Below are positions 41,881 to 49,010 of a stretch of DNA of 64,000 bases, piece after piece. The stretch spans positions 434,001 through 498,000 of the forward strand of contig NZ_JALJXV010000003.1 in the NCBI RefSeq assembly GCF_024170285.1, read 5' to 3'. This DNA is from Natronocella acetinitrilica (lineage in GTDB: Bacteria > Pseudomonadota > Gammaproteobacteria > Nitrococcales > Aquisalimonadaceae). A model generated the notes under the pieces. The model was not told the DNA's origin, did no database searches, and saw only the letters and a program-made list of their open reading frames with translations. The stretch's first letter is position 1. Each line of letters opens with the position of its first letter. The translations under genes were made by a program, and so were the position numbers.

Positions 41881-43347
41881 TCAGAACCCGAAGGTTGCCT
41901 GCTCGCCAAGCGGCCCGCGGGCCTCGGTGAGAGCCGGGCGCCGGGCGCCGGGTGCCTCGGCGCCACGGCGAAGGGCAGCGGCATGCGCCTCCAGGGCGAG
42001 GATGTCGCGCACCGCCGCCTGCGTGTCCACCTTGGCGCTGCCTGCCAGGTTGTCGAGGGCGAGGCCGACCAGCGAGGCGATTTCCCGGCGCCCGCCAAGA
42101 TCGGCCGGCGGTTCGCTCCAGCCGGCGACGAGGCTTCGCACGGCCTGCTCATCGCGCTCGATGCGAAGCCTGGTGAAGCGGCTGCCGGTCAGCCGCCGCG
42201 AGAGTAGCTCCCGGGTGAGTGCGTCCTGGAACTCCTTGAAGCTCGCGCGCTGGTGCGCGCAGAGCAGGTAGGCGGCGTGGGCGCTGCGCGCATCCACCGC
42301 GCGCCCGCGCTCGCCCCAGAGCGTCGGCAGGCAGAGTCTTTTGAGCGCCCGGAAGCTCTGCGAATCACAGAATGCATCGGGCGGTGCGTCAAGCCAGGTA
42401 TCGAGCAGCAGCGGCAGGGCATCATCGATCGAGGCGGTGCGCCCCCCGCGCTGATGGCTGCGCGCCTCGCGCGCCAGATCGAGGTAGAGCGGCAGATCGA
42501 GGTGGCGGTAGCGGCGCAGCGCGGCAATGAGCTCCCGGTTCTCGGCACTCAACTGCTCAAGGGCGGGGTCGATCAGAAGCTGCTCCTCGCCGAACTCGAT
42601 CGCCGGGTTGGCAAGCACCTGCTCCACGTAGTACCTCTTGTAGGTGATCGCCCGCTGGCTGCGCTTGAGCGCACCACTGCGGGTCACAAGCGGCCAGCTC
42701 ATGACGGCGAGAGAATCGGTCTCAAGGGGCGTGACCGCGCGCAGGGTCTCCGCGCCATAGCGCCGGCGCAGCGAGCTCACCAGGGGGGTGGCGAGCGTCT
42801 CGAAGGGTGCGGGCAGGCGGAAGAGTGTCCGGCGGCCATCGCGAAGTTCAAGCACGATGCCATAGCGGCGCACGCCATCGGGGACCGACTCGGGGCGATC
42901 GAGATCGGCGTAGACATCAATCCGAAAGCCACGCGCATCGAGCTCCGCCGCCTTCTGGTGGAAGACCGCGCCGTGGCCCTTGTTCACGAACGGCCGTCCC
43001 GGCACCGGGCGGGCGTCGAGGTAGTAGCGGTCCTCGGTCTGGCGGTGCATCTCCCACTGGTAGATGTGGATCATCTCGTGGAGGAGCGTGTCGACAAGCT
43101 CGCGCACATCACGGCGCAGCATGCCCGCAAGCCGGATCTCGTAGCGCGACTCGAGCGCGACCGAGGCGCCCTTGTTGACGGCCCTGCCAAACGCCCGGCT
43201 CATGCGCTCGGAGTAGGTGATGCGCACCGGCGGCAGCAGCCCGCCAAAGAGCTCCCGGTTGTAGCGATCGTACTCGCGGCGCAGCGCCCGCGGGCCGACC
43301 GGGGCCTTTAGCGCGGGATAGGGGTGGCCTGGCTGCTCGCTCGACAT
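41881..43347 (-). CDS. SprT-like metallopeptidase domain protein
   Basis: 488 residues. The first ~160 form a SprT-like zinc peptidase domain: LRREYDRYNRELFGGLLPP, DTLLHEMIHIYQW with HExxH at about residues 90-94, and GHGAVFHQKAAEL with the third His. SprT/Spartan-type peptidases act on proteins, in eukaryotes on DNA-protein crosslinks; bacterial roles are less clear. The remaining ~330 residues are of unknown family and helical, containing a YKRYYVEQVLANPAIEF stretch. With ligA and ung close by, a DNA-repair role is plausible but inferred. It is divergent from the gene at 43458. Confidence 0.8.
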   Translation of the reverse strand: MSSEQPGHPYPALKAPVGPRALRREYDRYNRELFGGLLPPVRITYSERMSRAFGRAVNKGASVALESRYEIRLAGMLRRDVRELVDTLLHEMIHIYQWEMHRQTEDRYYLDARPVPGRPFVNKGHGAVFHQKAAELDARGFRIDVYADLDRPESVPDGVRRYGIVLELRDGRRTLFRLPAPFETLATPLVSSLRRRYGAETLRAVTPLETDSLAVMSWPLVTRSGALKRSQRAITYKRYYVEQVLANPAIEFGEEQLLIDPALEQLSAENRELIAALRRYRHLDLPLYLDLAREARSHQRGGRTASIDDALPLLLDTWLDAPPDAFCDSQSFRALKRLCLPTLWGERGRAVDARSAHAAYLLCAHQRASFKEFQDALTRELLSRRLTGSRFTRLRIERDEQAVRSLVAGWSEPPADLGGRREIASLVGLALDNLAGSAKVDTQAAVRDILALEAHAAALRRGAEAPGARRPALTEARGPLGEQATFGF

Positions 43348-43394
43348 GGTTGCTCCGGTAATTCCGATGCGCAGACGTCATGCCGCGATCGACG

Positions 43395-43403
43395 TGATAT
43401 AAT
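43395..43403 (+). promoter_or_regulatory. Extended -10 promoter for the 43458-ung operon
   Basis: TGATATAAT; weak -35 (ACGTCA). Confidence 0.5.
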
Positions 43404-43405
43404 TT

Positions 43406-43434
43406 ATTGTAAATAAATTTTAAATGCCTGGCAA
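43406..43434 (-). promoter_or_regulatory. Sigma70 promoter of the SprT-like gene
   Basis: Reading leftwards: TTGCCA, 17 bp, TACAAT; directly abuts the divergent promoter. Confidence 0.6.
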
Positions 43435-43457
43435 CAATGCCACGGCGGGGAGTGGTC

Positions 43458-44612
43458 ATGGCAGAGCGCAACTACATCCGTCCACAGTCCGTGATTGACC
43501 GACTGCAGGAGTTCCCGCTGCCGCCGGCGAAGCTCAGCATCAACCACGATGCGAACCTGATCGCCACACGGGTGATCGACGCCGCGCACGGGGCGCTCTG
43601 CGCGCATTACCTGCGCGATGGAGAGGTGGCAGGCGAGGCCGTGGAGGCGCTGATCGAGTCGACCTGGGAGCGGGAGTGCCAGCAGCTGCGGGCCGCCCCG
43701 GGCTGGAGTGCGGCACGGGCGGGGCTGCTTCGCGCCGCACTTGGCCTGCATGTCTCACGCCGGCTCGAGGGGATCTGTGCCGATGCCGATCGCCGTCTCG
43801 ACCTGCTCCAGCGCGAGGCGCCGACAGCGCTCGGGGAGATTCGCCGGGACTTTCTTGCACTAAGCGCCTATGCCTTTGGCGAGGCGGGCTGGGCCGATGA
43901 GATCCGCGCCCGCCCTGAGCGCTATCTTCACCCCGACTGCCACGACGCGCCGCCTGGCTCCGCCGAGGAGGCGGTGGTGCTCGGCAGCTGGATTGCGCAG
44001 GCAACGCGCCTCGTCCACGAGGGCTATCTCCCCACCGGTGACATCAACCCCTGCGACCCGCTCGGCGCCGCCGATGAGCCGGAGCCCGTGCGCCACTACC
44101 TGCGCCACACCCAGGCGAGCGTGCTGCGCATGCTCGGCTCGCACTTCGAGACCACGCCCGAGCGCCGGGCGATGGACCACCTACGCCTTGGCATTCACGG
44201 CCTGCGGGCGGTCACCAGCGCGGTCACCGGGAACGCCGCCGTCGTCACCCTGGCGCGCGAGCTGCGCGCCGGGCAGGAGGCCGCGCTGATGCAGCTTGTC
44301 GAGCGCCGCTACCAGCGCATCGCCCAGGCCATGGGCACCGATGAGCCCTATGCTCGGGCGAACAGCGCCGCCTTCATCGCGGAGATCGAGCGCGCGGTGC
44401 CGGGCGAACCCCAAGCACTCGCCCAGGCGCGTATCGCCGCCAGGCGCTACCCCGCCGAGCTCACCCTTGAGCAGGGCGCACGCTATCTGGCAGTCTTGCA
44501 CCCTGAGGTGGCGGCACGCCTGGATGAGCGGCTTGCGGCGTATCGCGAGAAGGTTCCCCAGGTTGCCTTCCCGCGGAGTGCTGCGGGCGCGCAGCCCGCC
44601 CCGGGGCAGTGA
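43458..44612 (+). CDS. Hypothetical protein, 384 aa
   Basis: Starts at ATG 43458 behind GGGGAG. A soluble, strongly helical protein (HGLRAVTSAVTGNAAVVTLAREL, RYQRIAQAMG). There are no recognised catalytic motifs, signal peptide or membrane segments. It lies 22 bp upstream of ung with no promoter between, so the two are co-transcribed, which hints at a link with DNA metabolism. The divergent neighbour is the SprT-like peptidase. Confidence 0.65.
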   Translation: MAERNYIRPQSVIDRLQEFPLPPAKLSINHDANLIATRVIDAAHGALCAHYLRDGEVAGEAVEALIESTWERECQQLRAAPGWSAARAGLLRAALGLHVSRRLEGICADADRRLDLLQREAPTALGEIRRDFLALSAYAFGEAGWADEIRARPERYLHPDCHDAPPGSAEEAVVLGSWIAQATRLVHEGYLPTGDINPCDPLGAADEPEPVRHYLRHTQASVLRMLGSHFETTPERRAMDHLRLGIHGLRAVTSAVTGNAAVVTLARELRAGQEAALMQLVERRYQRIAQAMGTDEPYARANSAAFIAEIERAVPGEPQALAQARIAARRYPAELTLEQGARYLAVLHPEVAARLDERLAAYREKVPQVAFPRSAAGAQPAPGQ

Positions 44613-44634
44613 CAGGCGGATGGAGAGCGGAGCG

Positions 44635-45324
44635 ATGCAGGCGCTGGCAGATGAAGTGAGTCGGCTTGACCCCGACTGGCAGCGCCACCTCGGCGATGCA
44701 CTTGCCACCGCGAAGGGCGAGGCGCTGCTGCGCTTTCTCGCCGCGCGCGAGGCCGACGGGGCAGAGATCCTGCCGCCGGCAGGCGAGCGCCTGACGGCGC
44801 TTCGCCTGACGCCGTTTTCCTCAGTGCGCGTGGTCATCATCGGCCAGGACCCGTATCACGACATCGGCCAGGCCATGGGCCTTGCCTTCTCGGTCGGTAG
44901 GGGCGTGCGCACTCCGCCCTCGCTACGCAACATCTACACCGAGGTCGTCCGATGCGAGGGCGGCGAGCGCCCGGCGCATGGCGATCTCAGCCACTGGGCG
45001 CGCCAGGGCGTGCTGCTCCTGAATACCCTTCTCACGGTCGAGGCCCACACCCCCGGCGCCCACCAGAAACGCGGCTGGGAGGCGGTCACCGATCAGCTGA
45101 TCAGCGCGCTGAGCGCCGAGCGCGACGGCCTCATCTTCCTGCTCTGGGGCAACCACGCCAGGGCCAAGGCAGCGCTCGTCGACCAGGCCCGCCACCGGGT
45201 GCTCGAGACCTCCCACCCCTCACCACTTGGCGCGCGCCACGGCTTTCGCGGCTGCGGCCACTTCGCAACCGTCAATGATGTCCTGCGCGCGCGCGGCGAG
45301 GCGCCCATACGCTGGCTCGACTGA
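44635..45324 (+). CDS. ung: Uracil-DNA glycosylase, family 1
   Basis: 229 residues from ATG 44635 behind GGAGAG, the same length as E. coli Ung. It has the catalytic motif GQDPYH (residues 70-75, with Asp72 activating water), AMGLAFSV, LLLNTLLTVEA, and the leucine-loop motif HPSPLGA around His194. It removes uracil from DNA, the first step of base-excision repair. The carrier is probably an accessory replicon, so this may be an extra copy protecting element DNA. Second gene of an operon with the 384-residue protein. Confidence 0.95.
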   Translation: MQALADEVSRLDPDWQRHLGDALATAKGEALLRFLAAREADGAEILPPAGERLTALRLTPFSSVRVVIIGQDPYHDIGQAMGLAFSVGRGVRTPPSLRNIYTEVVRCEGGERPAHGDLSHWARQGVLLLNTLLTVEAHTPGAHQKRGWEAVTDQLISALSAERDGLIFLLWGNHARAKAALVDQARHRVLETSHPSPLGARHGFRGCGHFATVNDVLRARGEAPIRWLD

Positions 45325-45346
45325 CCCCCCGGGGCGGCCCTGGCGC

Positions 45347-45374
45347 TTTACATGGCGGGCGCCACCCCTATACT
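45347..45374 (+). promoter_or_regulatory. Sigma70 promoter for the 45408 gene
   Basis: TTTACA, 16 bp, TATACT. Confidence 0.55.
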
Positions 45375-45407
45375 AGGGCACAATCCACCAGGCCACAGCC
45401 AGCCACC

Positions 45408-45740
45408 ATGACAGACGCCGCCATCGACCTCGAAACCACCTACTACCGCTTCGAGGGCCGGGCGATGCAGATGCAGTGGGTGGAGCAGGGCGGCGCGACC
45501 CGCCTCTACCACTACCGCCCCACGGGCGCTGTCACCGCGGTTCGCTTCGATGACAGCGGGGTGAGCCTCGCCGTCATCTACCTCACCCCGGCCGGGCAGC
45601 AGGTGCGCGACTGGCTCGGCACCACCGAGGTGTCCCTCGAGCGGATCAGCCGTGCCGCCTGGGTGCGGCTTTGCCGGCGGATCGAGCGCGGCAGCGAGCC
45701 AAGCCGCCAGGTGCTGAGCGTCGAGGAGCGCCGGGCCTGA
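45408..45740 (+). CDS. Hypothetical protein, 110 aa
   Basis: A small soluble protein with alternating beta-strand-like segments (TTYYRFEGRAMQMQWVEQG, TRLYHYRP, VSLAVIYL) and a basic C-terminal helix. KHG domain-like (lysine-rich KTSC-type) resemblance is faint at most, and I do not assign a family. Single-gene unit with its own promoter. Confidence 0.6.
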   Translation: MTDAAIDLETTYYRFEGRAMQMQWVEQGGATRLYHYRPTGAVTAVRFDDSGVSLAVIYLTPAGQQVRDWLGTTEVSLERISRAAWVRLCRRIERGSEPSRQVLSVEERRA

Positions 45741-45773
45741 GCGGCGCCCTGTACAGCGAGCGCCCCTCTGATT

Positions 45774-45779
45774 TATAAT
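45774..45779 (+). promoter_or_regulatory. -10 element for the 45792 gene
   Basis: Perfect TATAAT; a TGTACA lies 18 bp upstream. Start of transcription would be only about 6 nt before the first ATG. Confidence 0.5.
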
Positions 45780-45791
45780 GTAGACAATTAA

Positions 45792-46433
45792 ATGATCCAA
45801 CCACAGGCCATGGGAGAGAGGCGGGTGCGTGTACAGGAGGCATGGTGGCCGGAGATCCAGGCGGTGCTGCTTGAGTGCTTCTCCCGGCGCGATCTCATCG
45901 ACGCGCTGCTCGCCGCCGAGGCCTGCCGCAATCCCGATGATCCCGTGGAGCGCTTCGAGCTCGAGTGCGAGGCCGACGAGGTGCTGGTCGGCGAGGTGCT
46001 GCGCGCGATTCGCGAGACCGACACCGCGATCGCCGCTCCGCGCCCCGGCGGGGGCGAGCACTGGTCGTGCTACATCGACAGCGACGGGGCGCATCGCGTG
46101 GAGCTTGCGCGGCTGCACTGGGTGCGCCTTGCCGGTGCGCTGCAGCGCATCGACCAGACGCTCTGCCAGAGCGACCCGGCACGCACCGAGGCCAACTGGC
46201 GGGAGCAGCGCTGCCGTATCGAGCAGGGGCTTGCGGCGGACGCGCGGCAGGGCGTTGTCTACCGCCTCACCGACCCGCAGGCCGCCATCGCCATTGGCGA
46301 GGGGGGTATTCGCATCTCACCACCACCGCCCGCCTGGCAGGCGAGCGCGCTGAGCGAGCCCATCGCGGTGATCGGCGAGGCACTGGCAACACTGCGCCAG
46401 CCGGCAAGCGCGCACGCAGCCCCAGGGATCTAG
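45792..46433 (+). CDS. Hypothetical protein, up to 213 aa
   Basis: The start is uncertain. ATG 45792 lies almost at the predicted transcription start; GTG 45825 has an upstream GGAGAGAGG site and may be the real one, giving 202 residues. The product is soluble and acidic, with an ELECEADEVLVGEVLRAIRETD helix region and a REQRCRIEQGLAADAR segment. The family is not recognised. It ends in a 19-bp-period direct repeat. Confidence 0.6.
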   Translation: MIQPQAMGERRVRVQEAWWPEIQAVLLECFSRRDLIDALLAAEACRNPDDPVERFELECEADEVLVGEVLRAIRETDTAIAAPRPGGGEHWSCYIDSDGAHRVELARLHWVRLAGALQRIDQTLCQSDPARTEANWREQRCRIEQGLAADARQGVVYRLTDPQAAIAIGEGGIRISPPPPAWQASALSEPIAVIGEALATLRQPASAHAAPGI

Positions 46434-46464
46434 GCCACAGTCAGGGCTCTAGGCCACAGCCAGG
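46429..46464. repeat. Direct repeat of 17 bp over a stop codon
   Basis: Two near-identical units of TCTAGGCCACAG(T/C)CAGG, 19 bp apart; the first contains the TAG stop of the preceding gene. Confidence 0.7.
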
Positions 46465-46476
46465 CCGACAAGGCCC

Positions 46477-47859
46477 TCAGCGATCCCGCGTCAGCAGCCC
46501 GAGCAGCTCATTGACCTCGCCCTCGCGCTCGCGGGCGCGCGCCTTTGCCTTGCCGCAGCGCTCCTCGCCGATCCGCCTGGCAAGCGCGTCGCCAGAGCGG
46601 CTTGAGAGAATCGGGGTTGCCGGCAGCCCGGCCTCGGCCAGAAGCCGCAGGGCGAGGTTGACAACAGCTGCGTAGCCCTCGGCGTCGGCCTGCTCCTCAT
46701 CACCGGCGGCGGCGGCGCGGATCGCCGCCTGCGCCTCCTCGGGCAACTCCCACTGATCGGCAACCACGCCCCCGATCTGGGCGTCGGCAACCCCGATGAC
46801 GGCACGCTGCACCAGCGCCGGCGCCACCAGGGGGTTCAGCCGCTCGGCGGCGTCGAGCGCCGGCATCTGTGCCGAGAAGAGGTGGCAGAGCACCGCCTCG
46901 CCAAGGTTATGCAGAAGCCCCGCCAGGTAGGCACTGCCGGGGTCGAGCGCAATGCCCTGCGTGCGGGCAGCGCGGGCGAGGTCCTCGGAGAGCTGCGCGC
47001 AGTGCAGCGCCCGCGCCCAGTAGTCGGAGAGCCGGGCGTAGTCACTGCCGCCGACACCGCCGAGGCTTTCGTTCAGGGCGAGGCCGAGGCCTAGGTTCAC
47101 GACGCGCGCGGCGCCGAGCGCGCGGCTGATCGCATCAGGGATGGTGCGGATGTCGCGCGAGCCGATCGCCGCCGCATTCGCCCAGCTCACCACCTGGGCG
47201 CTCAGCGCCGGGTCGGCGGCAACGATCGCGCTCAGGTGATCAATCGTCGCCCCGGGGGTGCGGCGGTAGTCGAGCAGTCGGCGCGCCGTCTCGCGCATCG
47301 GCGGCAGCACATCGAGATCCTGGAGGCGCTGGAGGACGCGCCGGCCGGTGAACTGGTTGACCGCGCGCAGGCTGTCGTTGCGATCGGAGCGCGCGCCAAG
47401 ATACTCCGCAAGCGCCTCCTCGCCCGGTGTTGCGGCGAGCGCAACGATCTCAAGCGCAGGCGCGATCTCGGCAAGCGCACTCGACGACAGGCGCACGCCA
47501 CGGCCAACGCCGATCACAACCACCAGGCTCTGCGGCAGCGCGGGAGTGGCGCACTGCACGTAGAGGCGCTCGGCGCCGCGGGGGCGCACCGGGTGGAGCG
47601 ACTCCAGGCGGCGGGCGCGGCGAAAGCGCTCGCACTCGGCCGTATCGGCAAGCCGAAGCCCCAGCGGTGCGAGCGAGGCCGGGTCGAGCAGCGATGACGC
47701 CTCGCCGAGGAGCACATGCAACCCACCGCCCACTTCGTCGACGAGCAGCGTGGCGGCGTAGTGCGCCTCCCCGCCTGACGGCGGCGTCACGGGCAGCGAG
47801 ACCGCATCATGGGCGATGCCAAGCGTGTCGAGGAGCTGCGGAAAACTGTGCTGCGCCAT
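46477..47859 (-). CDS. HDOD-domain signalling protein
   Basis: 460 residues from ATG 47859 behind GGGAG. The N-terminal ~180 residues resemble a YbaK/ProRS-associated-like or sensory domain (FPQLLDTLGI, then ATLLVDEVGGGLHVLL), though this is tentative. The HDOD region (about 205-400) includes LPPMRETARRLLDYR, AIVAADPALSAQVVSWANAAA, AISRALGAARVVNLGL and the YLAGLLHNLGEAVL pseudo-HD segment. HDOD proteins are regulatory. It is divergent from the luxR-kinase operon, suggesting the same signalling network. The first HDOD protein (17383) has a different N-terminal domain. Confidence 0.82.
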   Translation of the reverse strand: MAQHSFPQLLDTLGIAHDAVSLPVTPPSGGEAHYAATLLVDEVGGGLHVLLGEASSLLDPASLAPLGLRLADTAECERFRRARRLESLHPVRPRGAERLYVQCATPALPQSLVVVIGVGRGVRLSSSALAEIAPALEIVALAATPGEEALAEYLGARSDRNDSLRAVNQFTGRRVLQRLQDLDVLPPMRETARRLLDYRRTPGATIDHLSAIVAADPALSAQVVSWANAAAIGSRDIRTIPDAISRALGAARVVNLGLGLALNESLGGVGGSDYARLSDYWARALHCAQLSEDLARAARTQGIALDPGSAYLAGLLHNLGEAVLCHLFSAQMPALDAAERLNPLVAPALVQRAVIGVADAQIGGVVADQWELPEEAQAAIRAAAAGDEEQADAEGYAAVVNLALRLLAEAGLPATPILSSRSGDALARRIGEERCGKAKARAREREGEVNELLGLLTRDR

Positions 47860-47932
47860 GGGACTCCCGGTCGAACATCTGTTAGCACTTCCCCGGTCCG
47901 ACTGCCCCGGGGCGTCCAAGTTCCATTTTTTT

Positions 47933-47961
47933 ATTGTATACATAATAAATTGCTGCAGCAA
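47933..47961 (-). promoter_or_regulatory. Sigma70 promoter of the second HDOD gene
   Basis: Reading leftwards: TTGCTG, 17 bp, TACAAT. The 335-bp gap to luxR holds this and the promoter at 48118, and no gene. Confidence 0.55.
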
Positions 47962-48117
47962 ACAGAGGGCACCCGCACGGGGCGCCTGCGCGCCGGCGAC
48001 GCTCCCGCCCACATCAACCCGAAGCGTGACAATATCAGCTTGTATTTCAGTGATTAAGTTCACAGCTTGCGCAGCCGACAACGCCCATGACAGCGCCGAT
48101 GCGGGCGCATCGCGCTC

Positions 48118-48146
48118 TTGCCGACAGCGCGGCGTCGCACTATACT
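48118..48146 (+). promoter_or_regulatory. Sigma70 promoter of the luxR-kinase operon
   Basis: TTGCCG, 17 bp, TATACT. No clear 20-bp lux box is seen near it. Confidence 0.6.
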
Positions 48147-48194
48147 TGGCGCCTGTGAAAATTCGTCGAAAGGTCGCGGCTGGATGCCCAGTGT

Positions 48195-49010
48195 ATGAAT
48201 GAACCGGCAGAGCAGATCATGAGCGCGCTCGCCGCGGCCGGGAGTCGCGAGGAGCTCTACGACGTCTGCGATCAGATCTGCGAGATGCACGGGTTTGACT
48301 ACTTCCACTACACCGCGCAGTTCGTCTCCTCGCTGGTGCGCCCGACCGTTCTGATCGTTGACGCCATGCCGCCCGGGTGGCGCGAGCGCTATGTCGAGGA
48401 GGGCTTCTTCGCGGTGGACCCCATTGCCCGCTATTCCGAGCGCAACCTGCTGCCGGCGACCTGGCGCGAGGCGATGATGCGCTCGCCTGCGAGCGAGCGC
48501 CTTGGCCAGCTGAAGGCGGCGGCGCGTGCCGCAGGGCTTGCCGGCGGGGTTGTCGCGCCGGCACGTGGACTCGCCGGGGATGTCTCGCTGCTGGTCCTCG
48601 CCTCGCGCCGCGGGGGCGAGGACCAGGAGCAGCGCTACCGGGCGCTGCTGCCCACCATGCACTACTACGCGGGTGCCCTGCACCAGGCGGCCGCCGCACT
48701 GGCGCTGCACTCGGAGGACTACGCCTACGACATCCCCGCGATGTCCGCGCGCGAGAGCGAGTGTCTGTTCTGGGCGGCGGAGGGGAAGACCGCCGAGGAG
48801 ACCGGCGTCATCCTCGACATCGCCCGGGCGACGGTGGAATATCACCTCACGAAGGCCACCCAAAAGCTCGGCGCCAGCGGGCGCCAGCAGACAGTCGCCA
48901 AGGCGATGGCGCTCGGGCTCATCCGCCCCCAGCTCTCCGAGGCAAGCTTTCGCCAGCCGCTGGCAGAGCACCTCGCGCCCGGGCGGCTGCGCACCGGGGG
49001 TCGCCGGTGA
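48195..49010 (+). CDS. LuxR-type transcriptional regulator with autoinducer-binding domain
   Basis: 271 residues. The N-terminal ~160 resemble the acyl-homoserine-lactone-binding domain (FDYFHYTAQF, PPGWRERYVEEGFFAVDPIARY, a later W in PATWREAM), with the W-x3-Y and DP residues that line the ligand pocket. The C-terminal helix-turn-helix of LuxR type reads MSARESECLFWAAEGKTAEE, then ARATVEYHLTKATQKLGASGR. No luxI gene is in the window, so it may be a solo receptor or respond to a signal made elsewhere. It is the first gene of an operon with two histidine kinases, overlapping the next by four bases (GTGA). Confidence 0.88.
   Translation: MNEPAEQIMSALAAAGSREELYDVCDQICEMHGFDYFHYTAQFVSSLVRPTVLIVDAMPPGWRERYVEEGFFAVDPIARYSERNLLPATWREAMMRSPASERLGQLKAAARAAGLAGGVVAPARGLAGDVSLLVLASRRGGEDQEQRYRALLPTMHYYAGALHQAAAALALHSEDYAYDIPAMSARESECLFWAAEGKTAEETGVILDIARATVEYHLTKATQKLGASGRQQTVAKAMALGLIRPQLSEASFRQPLAEHLAPGRLRTGGRR

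Noticed and set aside
41881-43347. SprT-like protein as part of a conjugation system
   Set aside because: No relaxase, coupling protein or type IV secretion genes are present in this window; the claim cannot be supported.
45408-45740. KTSC-domain assignment of the 110-aa protein
   Set aside because: The resemblance is faint and the defining motif is absent, so it is left as hypothetical.
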